DNA of 64,000 nucleotides. Origin: Stomorhina lunata. Taxonomy: Eukaryota; Arthropoda; Insecta; Diptera; Rhiniidae. This document shows positions 36,008 to 49,400 of this stretch, piece after piece (within the stretch, counting starts at the first letter, position 1; each line of letters begins with the position of its first letter). The position numbers and the translations under genes are program-made. The stretch lies in NCBI GenBank assembly GCA_933228675.1, contig OW121742.1, positions 20,217,112 to 20,281,111 of the forward strand, read 5' to 3'. The notes beneath the pieces were generated by a model. That model was not told where the DNA came from. It did no database searches and saw nothing but the letters and a program-made list of their open reading frames with translations.

Positions 36008-36740
36008 AACAAGTAAGAAAGCGCTATAGTCGGTCAAGTCCGCCATACGATACCCTTCACCACTAAGGTCAAAGGTGTTATTTTTCCTGTATTAAGACAA
36101 ATATTCGCTAAATTTTGCTATCATACAAACATTTTCTCAAAACTTATATATTTAACTTGTTTCCGTCATTTGGACTTATATGAGAGCTAGGGTCAAATGA
36201 AGACCGATTATCTCGAAATTTGGCAAATTGATTACAGTTGTTACAAAAATTATGTATGCAAAAAAAAAAATCCAAATTTTCAATATCTTTAGATTTACGA
36301 GCGTTTTAGTGATATTTTTGTCCCATTAGTGCGTTTTTAAAGAAGAGTTTGTATGGGAGCTATGGTCAAATGTGGTAAGCAGTATTTGTTTTAAATTTCA
36401 TGAAAAAATATTGATATTTGTGGCCAATATGTCAATTCCGGGAAGTGGGACCTATGAGAGGTACCATAAATAATGGACCGATTTTGACCAATTTCAATAG
36501 CCATGGTCCCATTATCAAAAAATCTGTACCAAATTTCATCAAATTATCTTTAGAATTGCGACCTGTAGTCTGATTACTAGGTTTACATGGGGGTCCAGCC
36601 AGCCAGACGGACGGACATCGCTAAATCGACTCAGAAAGTGATTCTAAGCCTATTGGTATACTAAATATTTCTATGCGTTACATACATCAGCACAAACTTA
36701 TAATACCCTTTCCACCTATGGTGGTGAAGGGTATAAACAT
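36008..36740 (+). repeat. Dispersed 'ATACCCT' repeat, copy 4 (longest)
   Basis: It opens ACAAGTAAGAAAGCGCTATA and GTCGGTCAAG, ends with CCTATGGTGGTGAAGGG then TATAAA, and has the same interior blocks as copy 2 plus about 200 bp more (with GTACCATAAATAATGGACCG and CAGCCAGCCAGACGGACGG). It is inserted in the 5' part of the Tc1/mariner transposase. Confidence 0.7.
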
Positions 36741-36868
36741 TAGCTAGGAAGATTAAAAGGCCCTTGCTTTCAAATCCCAATGCTTCACTGAGAAATTTGG
36801 CAAAAAAATTCCACGTGTTTCATACATACGAGTATGTGCAAAAGGTAAACAAATATATAAGCTGAGAT

Positions 36869-37454
36869 CAGAGGGCGAAGCCGACTACAAATTATCGTCG
36901 GCGGCGGCTGGAGAAAAATGGACCAGCGGCGGCTGGTCCTGAAAAAAAATTCATGTTTTTTAAACAATTTATTTTTAAGGAAACAAAACAATACATCTTT
37001 TTTCTTATTTTGGTTTCATCAAACCAAACAATTGCACAAACAATTGTTTTTTTATTGTGTTAGTATCAATATACATATATTTATTTATATATATGTCATT
37101 ATCAGAATCCGAGTCGAAATTTTTTTTCAAAATATTTGCTTAAATTTGTTTGTGTCATTTTTATGAAACTTAACACTTTATAGAGTATTATAAACTTTTT
37201 CACTAGCCCTCATTTTCTCGCGTACAAAAAAGCTTTATGAAATGAAAAATTAAGTTGATAATACTTCTTCTTATTAAATATAAAAATCAAGTCTTATTAA
37301 AAAATTAAGAATTAAAAAATATATTTATCTAAAAACGAAAATACTTCGGCTTGAAATTTAAGCCGACACGAGCCGGTACTTTCGGCGGCGGCCGACTATC
37401 GACTCAGCGGCGGCGACTCAGCGCCGGCTTTGAGCCGCTCGGCTTCGCCCTCTG
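36869..37454. mobile_element. hAT-type non-autonomous element with 8-bp target duplication
   Basis: CAGAGGGCGAAGCCGA at the left and TCGGCTTCGCCCTCTG at the right are perfect 16-bp inverted ends. They are flanked by GCTGAGAT (36861-36868) and GCTGCGAT (37455-37462), an 8-bp duplication with one mismatch, as hAT elements make. Both ends carry GC-rich CGGCGGCGGC stretches, unlike the AT-rich interior and surroundings. The 109-codon frame at 37351-37680 is a chance fusion of its right end with transposase sequence. Confidence 0.8.
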
Positions 37455-38724
37455 GCTGCGATCATATGCTGTTATAAAAGTACCAAATATAAATAACAAA
37501 CAAAACATACGAGCAAAAGGAAGAGCAAGAAAACTTGTAAAGACAATGAAAAACCATTTTGATGCCTGCATTATAACGGATGATGAAAGATATATTAAGG
37601 CTGATTTCAAACAACTTCCAGGCAAACTGCATTATACCGTGGATAAAGTGGATAAATTTGCAAAAAAATATCTAATCTGACAAGCTATTTGCAGTTGTAG
37701 CCAAATCTCAAAATCACTTGTCATTCAAGGCACATCAGATCACAATTTATACAATTTATATGCTTTTATTCTGGCCCGACTTGACTTCTATCCATTACTC
37801 GAGTAAAACTATGGATTGGTTTAAAAATAATAACATAAATAATCCTCCAAACTGCCCTGAATTACACCCCATTGAATTGCAATTGTAAAGCAAATTTGAA
37901 GAAAAACGCAATTGTGAAGCAAATTTGAAGAAAAACGTCAAAAATACCTTAGGATGTGAAAAAATTCTATATATATTGGGAAAAAGCTGTCCAAAAAGTT
38001 GGTAGAATAGGTGTCCAAAAGAAATGTTGGGTTTAAGATCAAAAATCTGTAAATTTAGTTTATCTAAAGGTTAAGAATAATTTTCGATTTTATTTTATAA
38101 ATCTATGGAGTTGCTGTGTTTATTTGATATGATAACTTCATTTCCCTTATTATTAGTTTTTATGTTATAAATAAAATAAAATGTAAAATTTTTTTCGTTT
38201 CCACTCTTTAAAATTGAATTTTTCACATACTGATCAACAATCATAGTCTGTCATGAAAAATACTCTTTGTTATATACATATATGTATATCAAATAATGTG
38301 GATTACGTCTTTTGTGTCTTATAATTTTACGTTTTTTTCCATTTCAAGCATAAATTAATTTTTTAACCTTAAATTTTGTGGGAACATTTATTTTTTTTTA
38401 CCTTGTGTACCAGCTTCAATCCAAAAACGAATTTTAATTTTTTGAAGGTTACATCTTTGGGCATTTTAGGTGACTAAATATTCCTGGATTTTCCCACCCT
38501 AGAATGATTTCTATTATATGTATATTAGCAATATTTGTATACAAAAACCATGCAATCATATTTGTCTCCATTTAATTATAAGTACCTGGGTGACCGAGCC
38601 TTGCTCGGAGCTTAAGGATAAGCATTTTGAGACAAATTTTAAAATTTTCAAATATTAGCCAAATAAATTAATTTACACAAATATCCAATTAACTTTGAAT
38701 CATTTTATTAATTTTATCTGATCA

Positions 38725-39410
38725 ACACATGATCAAATGCATAGTTTACAGTTCAATATATTTTGAATAATTTTGAAAATTGGTCGTATATACTTACTTA
38801 GAAACTCTCGTCGGCTGATACGCAACAACTTTGCTAAAGATCATGGACATGATCAAATGCACAGTTTATGATTAAATTAATTTTGAGTGAGCCACCTATT
38901 GGGAATCGGTCATACTAACTAAGAAACCTTCGTCTGCTCATACGCAACAACTTCGTTAAAGATCACAGCATGATCAAATGTGCAGCTTACGATATAATTC
39001 ACTTTGAGTAATTTTTAGTGGCTCCACCTGCTGGAAATTGGTTAACAAACTAAGAAACCTTTGTCGGCTCATCAGTTACAACTTTGCTTAAGATCATAGC
39101 ATGATTAAATACACAGTTTACGATTTAATTAACTTTGAGTAATTTCAGTGGCGCCACATATTGACAATTGTTCATAACAACTAAGAATCCTTCGTCGGCT
39201 CATGCGCTACAACTTTTCTAAAGATCATAGCATGATCAAATACACAGTTTACGATCTAAATCATTTTGAGTAATTTTCAGTGGCGCCACCTGTAGGAAAT
39301 TAGTCATTAGTGAGCGAAGGTTTTTTAGTCAACTTAAAAACCTTCGCTGGCTCATGCGCAACAACTTTGCTAAAGAGCATAACATGATCAAATGCATAGT
39401 TTACTATTCT
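38725..39410. repeat. ~120-155-bp tandem units
   Basis: Six units share CATGATCAAATGCACAGTTT, TTTTGAGTAATTTTCAGTGG, CGCCACCTATTGG and CTTCGTCGGCTCATACGC blocks, at about 38726, 38846, 38969, 39099, 39229 and 39383. Units are 75-90 percent alike by eye. It is preceded at 38586 by ACCTGGGTGACCGAGCCTTG then CTCGG, a motif seen at the borders of insect repeats. The class is unknown. Confidence 0.7.
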
Positions 39411-39589
39411 ATAAAGCACATACAAACAGACAAACATTCATTTGTTTAAAAGTTATAACATTAATTTGTTCCAATTTGTATCCCCTAATCTTAAACAAGT
39501 TCAATCTGCATATTTGGTACTTCTTTGGTACCAATTGAATTCAGTACATTTTATTCAGTTGACATATTGCTTCTATTCTATCTCTTTGA

Positions 39590-40000
39590 GATTTTAAGTT
39601 ATCATTTTATCCCTTTTTTACCCATTTTGGCCCCCAAAATAAAAAAAAGTACCAAATACGTGTTCAATATTTTTTTTCACATTTATTGATTCTATTACAA
39701 AGTTCCTTTCTCTATTTTTTGGTTCAAAAGATAAGTGTGGGTTAAAAATAGTACCAAAAAAACTACTTTCACCACTTTTTACCCCTATCGGGCAGAGTTT
39801 CAAAAAAGTACCAAATACCTGTCTACTTATTTTTATAGTTGTTCAAAACGTAATTTTAATTTTGTTTCTATACGCATTACTTTAGGAGATCTAACGTTTT
39901 CTATTTTTCCCCTTTTTACCCCCTTAGATTCAAAGTTTCCAAAAGTCCCTTCTTACTCAACCTATATGTACATCAAAGAAGGTACCTACGTTCAAATTTA
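39590..40000. other. Pyrimidine-rich interval with GTACCAAATAC repeats
   Basis: GTACCAAATAC and CTTTTTACCCC occur several times (39650-39800), suggesting a degraded short-period repeat. No gene seen; the frame at 39735-40001 is a by-product. Confidence 0.35.
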
Positions 40001-40264
40001 ATAACTTTATTGCTCGTTTAAGAATATAAGATAACAAACAGTATTAACTTCATTATCAATCCAAATCATCATTATTATCTTTTAATCCCATTAAACAAAA
40101 TACGAAAAGATCAGTCAACTAAAAAAAAACGCCAATAATCATCACACATTTATTATTTCCTTTCAATCATTAACAGTCTCTTTATTTTAATCTACTTCCC
40201 CTATCCCACCCACGACTTTAAAAGAGTATGTAACTGTTATTTACACAATCTCTTCTTTTAGTTC

Positions 40265-40672
40265 TTGTCGGAGTTTAGTTGCGTGCGCATAATTTTGGTC
40301 ACAGAATTTTAATTGTTTTTTAATAATTTAATAAATAAAAGTGAAAATTATAAAAAATTATATAAATCATTAATAAAAGTGTTTTCTAGTATAATTAAAT
40401 AAATTTATAATAAAAGTTTAAAGTTTTTCTGCGTTTTTAAACCGTTTTAAATTTACCCAGAAATTCTTGCAAAAGTGACTTGCATTTTTCGCTGTTGTTC
40501 TTTAAAGGCGGCTTTTTATTGAGTGTGTTGTTAGTGTTGTATTAACAATGTGGAGTTTTTGTTCTTGTTAAATCTTTTTATGAATGAAGTTGTTGTTACA
40601 AATAAATAGAATGTAAAGCAAATTAAATAGAACGCAAAGTAAATGATGCTGCTGCTTTTTACAAAAGCAAAG
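40265..40672 (+). other. Candidate 5' exon and promoter of an unrecognised + strand gene
   Basis: After CGGAGTTTAGTTGCGTGCGC (about 40270) the sequence looks like an insect 5' UTR: short AAGTGAAAATT-type runs, a GC-richer end, and a strong donor AAAGCAAAG|GTAAGATT at 40673. An ATG at 40643 would start MMLLLFTKAK before the donor, but several upstream ATGs exist. The next plausible plus-strand exon is 46379-46483. The two together suggest one gene; I have no transcript evidence. Confidence 0.3.
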
Positions 40673-40989
40673 GTAAGATTATTTCTTATTACTTTTTTTG
40701 CAGAATGTAAGCTGTGGTGACAGTAATGTTAATGTTAACATTATGCTTAGAATTTATTGACAATTTTACATAGATGCTGTAGATTTAACAGGATTTAATT
40801 AATTTTTGATCATAGACAAATTTTATAGACATTTTTTTACAATGATTTTTTAGAAAATGATTTTTGGTGTCGAAATATCAAAAAATGTTATATTTTTTTT
40901 TGATATTTCGACATCAAATTTTTCAATATTTAATTTTGTTGGACTAACTTTTGATAACACAAATTATCGAAATTTTCTAAAGACAAAAT

Positions 40990-42830
40990 TGTTCAAAAAG
41001 TTTTTCATTATAAAATTTTGCATCAAAATTTCTTCGATATAAAATTTTACATAATATAAATTTTTACAGAAGATTTTTTGATATAAAATTTTTACAGAAG
41101 ATTTTTTGATATAAAATTTGTCCATGAAAACATTTTATAAAAATTTCTTTCTATATTAAATTTATATAGAATATTTTTTTTATAGAAAAACTAACGACAT
41201 CAAATTCTGTATACCTAGCACAAATTTTAATATGAAAGAAATTTTTTATATAAAATTTTTATAAAAAAATTCTCAATAATTCTCTATCTATATACAATTT
41301 TTGGAGAAAAATTTAAAAAATTGTAAAATTTTAAATGAACATTTTTTGGAGAAAGATTTTCTGAAACAAATTTTGGAGAACAATTTTCTACATTATAGGT
41401 ATAAAATTTTTGGAGAAAAACTTCCAATGTAAAATTTTTGAAGAAAAATTTACTTTATAAAATTTAAATTTTTGGAAAAAAATATTCAATATAAAATTTT
41501 TAAAGAAACATTCTCTACATAAAGTTTTTAGAGAAAAACTTTCAATGTACAATTTTTGAAGAAAAATTTACTTTATAAAAATTTTGTAAACAAAATTTCT
41601 TTATAAAATTTTTGAAGAAAAATTTTCTATATAAAATTTTTGAAGAAAAATTTTGTATATAAAATTTTTGAAGAAAAATTTTGTATATAAAATTTTTGAA
41701 GAAAAATTTTGTATATAAAATTTTTGAAGAAAAATTTTCTATATAAAATTTTTGAAGAAAAATTTTCTATATAAAATTTTTAAAGAAAAATTTTCTATAC
41801 AAAATTTTTGAAGAAAAATTTTCTATATAAAAATTTTGAAGAAACATTTTCTATATAAATTGTCAACCAACATTTTTTTGTAAAAAAATTTTCTATAAAA
41901 AATTTATAAAGAAAAATTATCAAAAAAAAATTTTTCTACAAAAAATTTTTTATTGATAAAAAAAAAATTTCTATATAAAATTTTTGAAGAAAAATTTTCT
42001 ATATAAAATTTTTAAAGAAAAATTTTGTATACAAAATTTTTGAAGAAAAATTGTCTATATAAAACTTTTGAAGAAAAATTTTCTATATAATATTTTTGAA
42101 AAAAATTTTCTTCACAAAATTTTTGAAGAAAAATTTTCTATATAAAATTTTTGAAGAAAAATTTTCTATATAATATTTTTGAAGAAAAATTTTCTATATA
42201 AAATTTTTGAAGAATAATTTTCTTTATAAAATTTTTGAAGAAAAATTTTCTATATAAGATTTTCTATATAAATTGTTAACCAACATTTTTTTGGATAAAA
42301 ATATTCTGTATTAAATTTTTGTAAAAAAATTTTCTATAAAAAATTTTTAAAGAAAAATTATCAATAAAAAATTTTTTGTAGAAAAATTGTCTATATAAAA
42401 TTTTTGAAGAAAAATTTTCTATATAATATTTTTGGATAAAAATTTTCTATATAAAATTTTTGTAAAAAAATTTTCTATATAAAATTTTTGTAAAACAATT
42501 TTCTATATAAAATTTTGTAAAAAAAATTTCTATATAAAATTTTTGTAAAAAAATGTTCTATATAAATTTTTTGTAAAAAAAAAAAAAATTATATAAAATT
42601 TTTGGAGAAATATTTTCTATCCAAATTTTTTGGGAAAAGTTTTCTTTTTAAAATATTGGAGAAAAATTTTGTATTTTTAATTTTTGGATAAAAATTTTCA
42701 ATATACAATTTTTAAAGAAAAATTTTCTGTATAAAATTTTTGGAAAAAAATTTTATTAAATTTTATAAAAATTATATAAAAATTTTGGAAACAAATTTTC
42801 TATATAAAATCGAAAATACGAATAGCATTC
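40990..42830 (+). repeat. 28-bp AT-rich tandem array
   Basis: Units AAATTTTTGAAGAAAAATTT plus TCTATATA, period 28 (41642 to 41670), cleanest at 41600-41850 and 41960-42270. The edges are degenerate, with AAAATTTTTGTAAAAAAATT variants at 42430-42570. It lies between the candidate + strand exon and the miple 3' end. Confidence 0.85.
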
Positions 42831-43495
42831 TTTATTTATATTTAGTCTGATTCGGGAGAAATTCGATAATCCATAATTTAGCTCTCAGTGTAAATTAAAA
42901 AGAAAAATAATGTTTTTACCATTTTTTATTATAATTTTGTATTTATTTTGTTAATATTTGTAAAAGATAAAAATTACATTTAGATTTTTATTAAACTAAA
43001 ATATATTTATTTTTTTTAAAGTAATTAGATGATGGGCATTAAAATTATAATTTTCCAATTAATATAAAATCCGATTATAAGACTAAGATTTTTTTTTAAT
43101 TTTATGATATGCAAATTATGAAATTGTTTAAAAATTGAGTGTAAATGTTTATAAATTATAAAGATAGTATCTTGGAATCAGAGCTATTACATATGTAAAT
43201 ACGGAATCATTTTTGAATGAATTTAATCGAAAAAATTTCAATTTGATAATTTTTTTTTATATTTTAATTTAATACAAAAATTAAGGTAAATGAATGATGA
43301 AAATATTTTAGTAATTCGCGGTTAAATTACAAAATGAATTATAGCTCTTTTATGAATGTTTAAATTTATATTTTACCTTAAACTTATTGGTTATTTATAT
43401 TTCTCACTTAAATTACATTTAATTTGTAAAATGTTCTTAAATTAAAAAAATAATAATATGTACGTATGTATTTATGTATATTTTGTGGTTTCATC
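42831..43495. other. 3' flank of miple
   Basis: AT-rich with no gene seen. The miple stop is at 43496-43498 and its 3' UTR must lie here. Confidence 0.45.
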
Positions 43496-46400
43496 TTAGT
43501 TCTTAACTACACGACGGGATCCTGAAAATGGAGCAAGTAGAAAAGGAAGAAAAGAAAACATGAAATTTAGTATAAATATTTAGCTAATTGCTGCAGACTC
43601 CCAAGTGTTAAAATAGTTTTACCTTTATCTTTGTTTTTGCGTTCCTTTTTGCCGCTGCCACCACCGGCTCCACCAGCGCCACTACCCTGTTTGCTGTTGG
43701 CACCATTATTGGGATTACATTTCTTATTAATACTGCGCATTGGCTCACAGCTGGACTCAGCACCGCCTGTTGCTTTCAATTTATCCTCGCGCGTCATTTG
43801 TCCATTAGTACATTCAGACCAGGCACCCTTTTCATAGCGGCAAGCTGTTGTCCATAAAAACGAAAGAAAGTAACAAAATAATAAATTATTAAAATACATT
43901 AACTTTGCACTTTTTTCGAGAAAAAAATGGAAAATTACTTTATGACTGAACCATAATTATGTTAAATAACAAAATTTAATATAATTGCAGAATTTAGATT
44001 ATATATAATTTTAATTATACACAAAATTGCTGATGTAAAAATTGTTCATTAAAAAATTTTTCGTTATAAAAATTTTTCTATAGAAAATTTTTCATTATAA
44101 AAGTTTTTCTATAGAAAATTTTTCATTATACAAATTTTCTATATTTCATTATCATTTTAAAAATTTTGTATAGAAAATTTCTAGTTATAAAAATTTTTCT
44201 ATAGAAAATTTTTATTTATAAAATTTTTTTTTATAGAAAATTTTTCGTTATAAAAATTTTTCTATAGAAAATTTTTCGTTATAAAAATTTTTCTATAGAA
44301 AATTTTTCGTTATAAAAATTTTTCTATAGAAAATTTTTCGTTATAAAAATTTTTCTGTAGAAAATTTTTCGTTATAAAAATTTTTCTGTAGAAAATTTTT
44401 CGTTATAAAAATTTTTCTACAGAAAATTTTTCGTTATAAAAATTGTTCTATAGAGAATTTTTCGTTATAAAAATTTTTCTATAGAAAATTTTTCGTTGTA
44501 AACATTTTTCTATAGAAAATTTTCATTATGAAAATTTTTCGTTATAAAAATTTTTCTATAGAAAATTTTTCGTTATAAAAATTTTTCTATAGAAAATTTT
44601 TCGTTATAAAAATTTTTCTATAGAACATTTTTCGTTATAAAAATTTTTCTATAGAAAATTTTTCTAATTTTTTAACATAAATTTTCTATATAAAATTTCT
44701 AGTTATAAAAATTTTTCTAAAGAAAATTTTTAGTTATAAAATCTTTTCTATAGAAATTTATAAAAATTTTTCTATTGAAAATTTTTCATTATAAAAATTT
44801 TGTTTTAGAAAATTTTTCGTTATAGAAATTTTTGTATAGAAAATTTTTTGCTACAAAAATTTTTCTATAGAAAACTTTTTGTTATAAAAATTTTTCTAAA
44901 AAAATTTTTTCGTTATAAACATTTTTCTAAAGAAAATTTTGCGTTATAAACATTTTTGCAATATCAAAATTTTTCTATGAAATATAATTTATAAAAATTT
45001 TTCTATAAAAAATTTTTCTATAGAAAATTTTTCTATAAAAAATTTTTCTATAGAAAATTTTTTGTTATAAAAATTTTTCTATAGAAAATTTTTTGCTATA
45101 AAAATTTTTCCAAATAAAATTTTTCGTTATTAAATTTTTATATAGAAAATTTTTCGTTATAGAAATATAAAAATTAAAAAAATTTTTCTATAGAGAATTT
45201 TTCGTTATAAAAATTTTTCTGTACAGAATTTTTCGTTATAAAAATTTTTCTATAGAAAATTTTTCCAAAGAAAATTTTTCTAAAGAAAGTTTTTCGTTAT
45301 AAAAATTTTTCTAAAGAACATTTTTCGTTATAAAAATTTTTCTAAAAAAAAATTTTCGTTATAAAAATTTTTCTAAAGAAAATTTTTCGTTATAAAAATA
45401 TTTCTATAGAAAATTTTTCGTTACAAAAACTTTTCTATAGAAAATTATTAGTGATAAAATTTTTTCTATAGAAAATTTTTGTGATAAAAATTTTTCTATA
45501 GAAAATTTTTAGTGATAAAAATTTTTTTATATAAAAATTTTTAGTAATAAAAATTTTTCTGTAGTAAATTCTTCATTATAAAAATTTTTCTATAGAAAAT
45601 TTTTGGCTATACAAATTTTTCTATACAAAATTGTTTGTTATAAAAATTTTTCTATACTAAATTTTTTATAAAAAATGTTTCTTTTGCGAATTTTTTAGAA
45701 AATTTTTCGTTATAAAAATTTTTCTATAGAAAATTTTTCGTTATACAAATTTTTCGTTATAAAAATTTTTTGTTATAAAAATTTTTCTAAAGAAAATTTT
45801 TAGTTATACAAATTTTTCTATAGAAAATTTTTCGTTATCCAAATTTTTCTATAGAAAATTTTTCGCTATAAAAATTTTTCTATAGAAAATTTTTCGTTAT
45901 AAAATTTTTTCTCTGGATAATTTTTCGTTATAAAAATTTTTCTGTAGACATTTTTTTGTTATTAAAATTTTTCTATAGAAAGTCTTTCGTTATAAAAATT
46001 TTGTATCGAAAATTTTTTGTTATAAAAATTTTTCTATAGACATTTTTTTGTTATTAAAATTTTTCGTTATAAACATTTTTCTATAGAAAAATTTTTCTAT
46101 AGAAAATTTTTCGCTATAAAAATTTTTCTTTAGAAAATTTTTCGTCATAAAAATTTTTCCATAAAAAATGTTTCGTTATAAAAATTTTTCGATATCCTAC
46201 CTCATTTCCAAACAATTGCTATCTTTCCACAAAAAAGTTTAATAATCTACACGCCAAATGCTTCCCCGTTGCAAATATAAATTTGAAGGTAAGATAACAC
46301 TTTAAACTTTTAATACCAAAATTGAGCGAAGACACATTCCATTAATTTAACTGCAATTGTAACAATCTTGTGTCTAAGCTAAATTGAAAATGGCAATGCT

Positions 46401-49400
46401 ACTTATGATTTCGTATAGATTTAGTATTATCGTGGTTTTATTTCCTGTTGTAACAGGAAGTGCAAGCCACACATTGCTTCAGCGTGAGTGTTAAGAGTTG
46501 CCTGTCAAGTGTTTTTTAATTTGTTGGTGGGATTTAAGGAAAACAAAACTTTTTTTCAAAAAATCTCTGTTTTTAACAATACTTCATATTAGGAGAAATC
46601 AATATTAAAAAACTTTTTTAACCCCTTTTATTTATTACTCATATCAGATTAAATGTTAAGAAAATATGTAAAAAAATATCTAAATATTTTTTGTTTAACT
46701 TAAAATTTACTCGTATAAACTTTTTATTTTGCTTAATCTAATTTGTGCCATTATTTTGCACAAATGATTTTCAACATTTTCATTTACGAACAAAAGTTCT
46801 GCCCAAAATTACAGACAATTCTAAATACAATAATACAATGCAAACTAAAACAGGATATGTGCAAAGGATATAATGGGTGGGTCATGGTGTTCAATTCCAA
46901 GTGTTATCTTTTGTTTATTTCGGTTTGACCTAATTTGTGTTCAACATTTTTTTTCAGCCATGACATTTTTAAACAAAAAATGCTTAAATTAAGCACAAGA
47001 AAATAGATTTTTCTTTATATTTGCATTTTTTAAACAAATGTTGTTTTAAATTTATATTTTTCTTATATACATATTTATGCATTTTTAAGTGATGAAAGTA
47101 GAAATGTAGAATTTTGCTCTCAATGTTATTTACCCATTTAAGGCACTTTCATTTTCCGTTCTATTTTTTTTTGCTTTTTTTCATTCTTTCTTTTGTTATT
47201 TTGCTAAATGGTTTTTTTCAAAATACATAATATTTATGTAATTTTGTTGATGTGTGTGTGTTTTTTGTAAGTTTTCCTTAGTCAGAAAAACACAGAAAAT
47301 CCTTAATTGCTTTTAAATACTTTTACACTTTTACACTTCAATATCCCACTCCACATTTTTTTACTCATACTTTGGCTGCTGATGTAACTACTACTACTAT
47401 TAACAAAACTTTAACTGAAACATCTAAATACTAAATACTTGTATAGTTTAAATATTTTTAATTACACATAATCCACCTCCATCTCTCTACCAAACATGAC
47501 AATGTAACAATCATAACTAGTTGGTATCCTGTAAAGCAATTGTATACGAAAATAGAACTAAAATGGTAAAATATACTGCATTTCTCCTGCTGCTGCCGCT
47601 GCTGATGCTTTCGGTTTGGATTTAAATGCATTGCGCAAAAATCTAACGCTCATTAAAATATTCATAAAAGAAAAATAATGATTTTATAACAAAAGGTGTG
47701 TAACCCTTTTCAATTTACTAGAGCATCAACGTTATTATTTCGTACACTTACACTTTTTCAAACGTCTAGTAACTAAAAACATACGAATAACACGGGGGAA
47801 CAAAATTTTTCAAAAATTTCTTATTTTTATAGGAAATTTTTAAATATTTTTTATTTTTATAGGAAATTTTTCAAAAATTTCTTATTTTTTTTAGTAAATT
47901 TTTCAAAAAATTTCTTATTTTTTTTTTTTGAAAATTTTAAAAAAATTCTTATTTTTATAGGAAAATTTTCAAAAATTTCTTATTTTTATAGGAAATTTTT
48001 CAAGTTCAAGTTCAAGTTTTTTTATTTCCATAAATTTCTTTTTATACATGTTTTTCTAATACTATTTTAATACTAATTATATTTCCCTGCATACATTTGT
48101 ATTTTTCTAGGACTAAGATAATTTTTAAAATATTAACATGGCACAATAACTAATTAAGTTACGTGTAATACAATTATGTTACAAAATTTATTTGAATATT
48201 ATATTATTTAAAGTTCCTCAAAAATGGAAAAAAGGATACTATTAAAAATTATGATTATATCTATACTTATAATTACTTAAAAATAGCTTAAGACTAAATG
48301 AAAAATATATACAATAGAGAAAGGATAGGAGGAAAAGTATTTACAAAAGGTGTAGAGGGGAGAATAAGTTACAAAAATACCCTATTGAGTAGTGTTGTAT
48401 ACTGTGTTTGTGATGTTTAATGTTCTGATCCTACGGTGATAGAACAACAAGTTTGCACCCTGATAAAGCAGATTAGCATCTCTTAGTGTTAGAAGGTCTA
48501 TCGGAGACATATACCGTATAAGATGGATGGAATCAACATCAACAGATCGACCAAAACATTCCTGGACAAGACCGTTCTCTAGAGAACGTGCCTTATCAAG
48601 AAATGTCAAGCCCGATCTGATCATGTAACCATCGATACGATCAAAATTGATCCCCGCATAAACTGACCTGTTAGATGGTCTACGGTATATTCCGTCAGGT
48701 CCTTGTTTGCGTTTTAAGGACAAACAAGCTACCAAGATTTTCCTCTCCCATACCCTAAGCCTTTCCATCTGGGCAGAAGAGATTCTGAACCAAACTGGAA
48801 AGGCATAAGACATGAGGGGGCGGATAACCTGTCTGTAGAGTAGCAGACCCACTATAGGAAATTTTTCAAAAATTTCTTACTTTTATAGGAAATTTTTCAA
48901 AAATTTCTTATTTTTATAGGAAATTTTTCAAAAATTTCTTATTTTTATAGGAAATTTTTCAAAAATGTCTTATTTTTATAGGAAATTTTTCAAAAATTTC
49001 TTATTTTTATAGGAAATTTTTCAAAAATTTCTTATTTTTATAGGAAATTTTTCAAAAATTTCTTATTTTTATAGGAAATTTTTCAAAAATTTCTTATTTT
49101 TATAGGAAATTTTTCAAAAATTTCTTATTTTTATAGGAAATTTTTCAAAAATTTCTTATTTTTATAGGAAATTTTTCAAAAATTTCTTATTTTTATAGGA
49201 AATTTTTCAAAAATTTCTTATTTTTATAGGAAATTTTTCAAAAATTTCTTATTTTTATAGGAAATTTTTCAAAAATTTCTTATTTTTATAGGAAATTTTT
49301 CAAAAATTTCTTATTTTTATAGGAAATTTTTCAAAAATTTCTTATTTTTAAAGGAAATTTTTCAAAAATTTCTTATTTTTATAGGAAATTTTTCAAAAAT

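Larger units (their letters stand above)
35854..38035 (+). pseudogene. Broken Tc1/mariner-superfamily transposase
   Basis: The N-terminus MASTSKLEKNKKKHFGNTYK ends at a stop. After the nested insertions the frame resumes at about 37480 with RARKLVKTMKNHFDACIITD, whose IITDDERY is the first catalytic-Asp block of DDE/D transposases, followed by DFKQLPG. Later pieces in other frames give FWPDLTSIHYS and NPPNCPELHPIE, the C-terminal catalytic block. Stops and frameshifts separate these pieces (stop at 37680 and shifts near 37700-37760 and 37890). There is no function. Confidence 0.7.
35702..38213 (+). mobile_element. Tc1/mariner-type transposon with nested insertions
   Basis: The ends AAAGGGTGGAAACGAAAAAA and (reverse complement) AAAGAGTGGAAACGAAAAAA are terminal inverted repeats. 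Inside are a transposase start (35854), a copy of the ATACCCT repeat (36008-36740), a hAT-type element (36869-37454) and the transposase catalytic and C-terminal parts (37460-38035). The two insertions removed or displaced the DNA-binding part, so the element is dead. Confidence 0.7.

Noticed and set aside
37351..37680. 109-codon frame as a novel Arg-rich gene
   Set aside because: Its first third is the GC-rich right end of a hAT-type element and the rest is a transposase fragment; the frame is a chance fusion across an insertion boundary.
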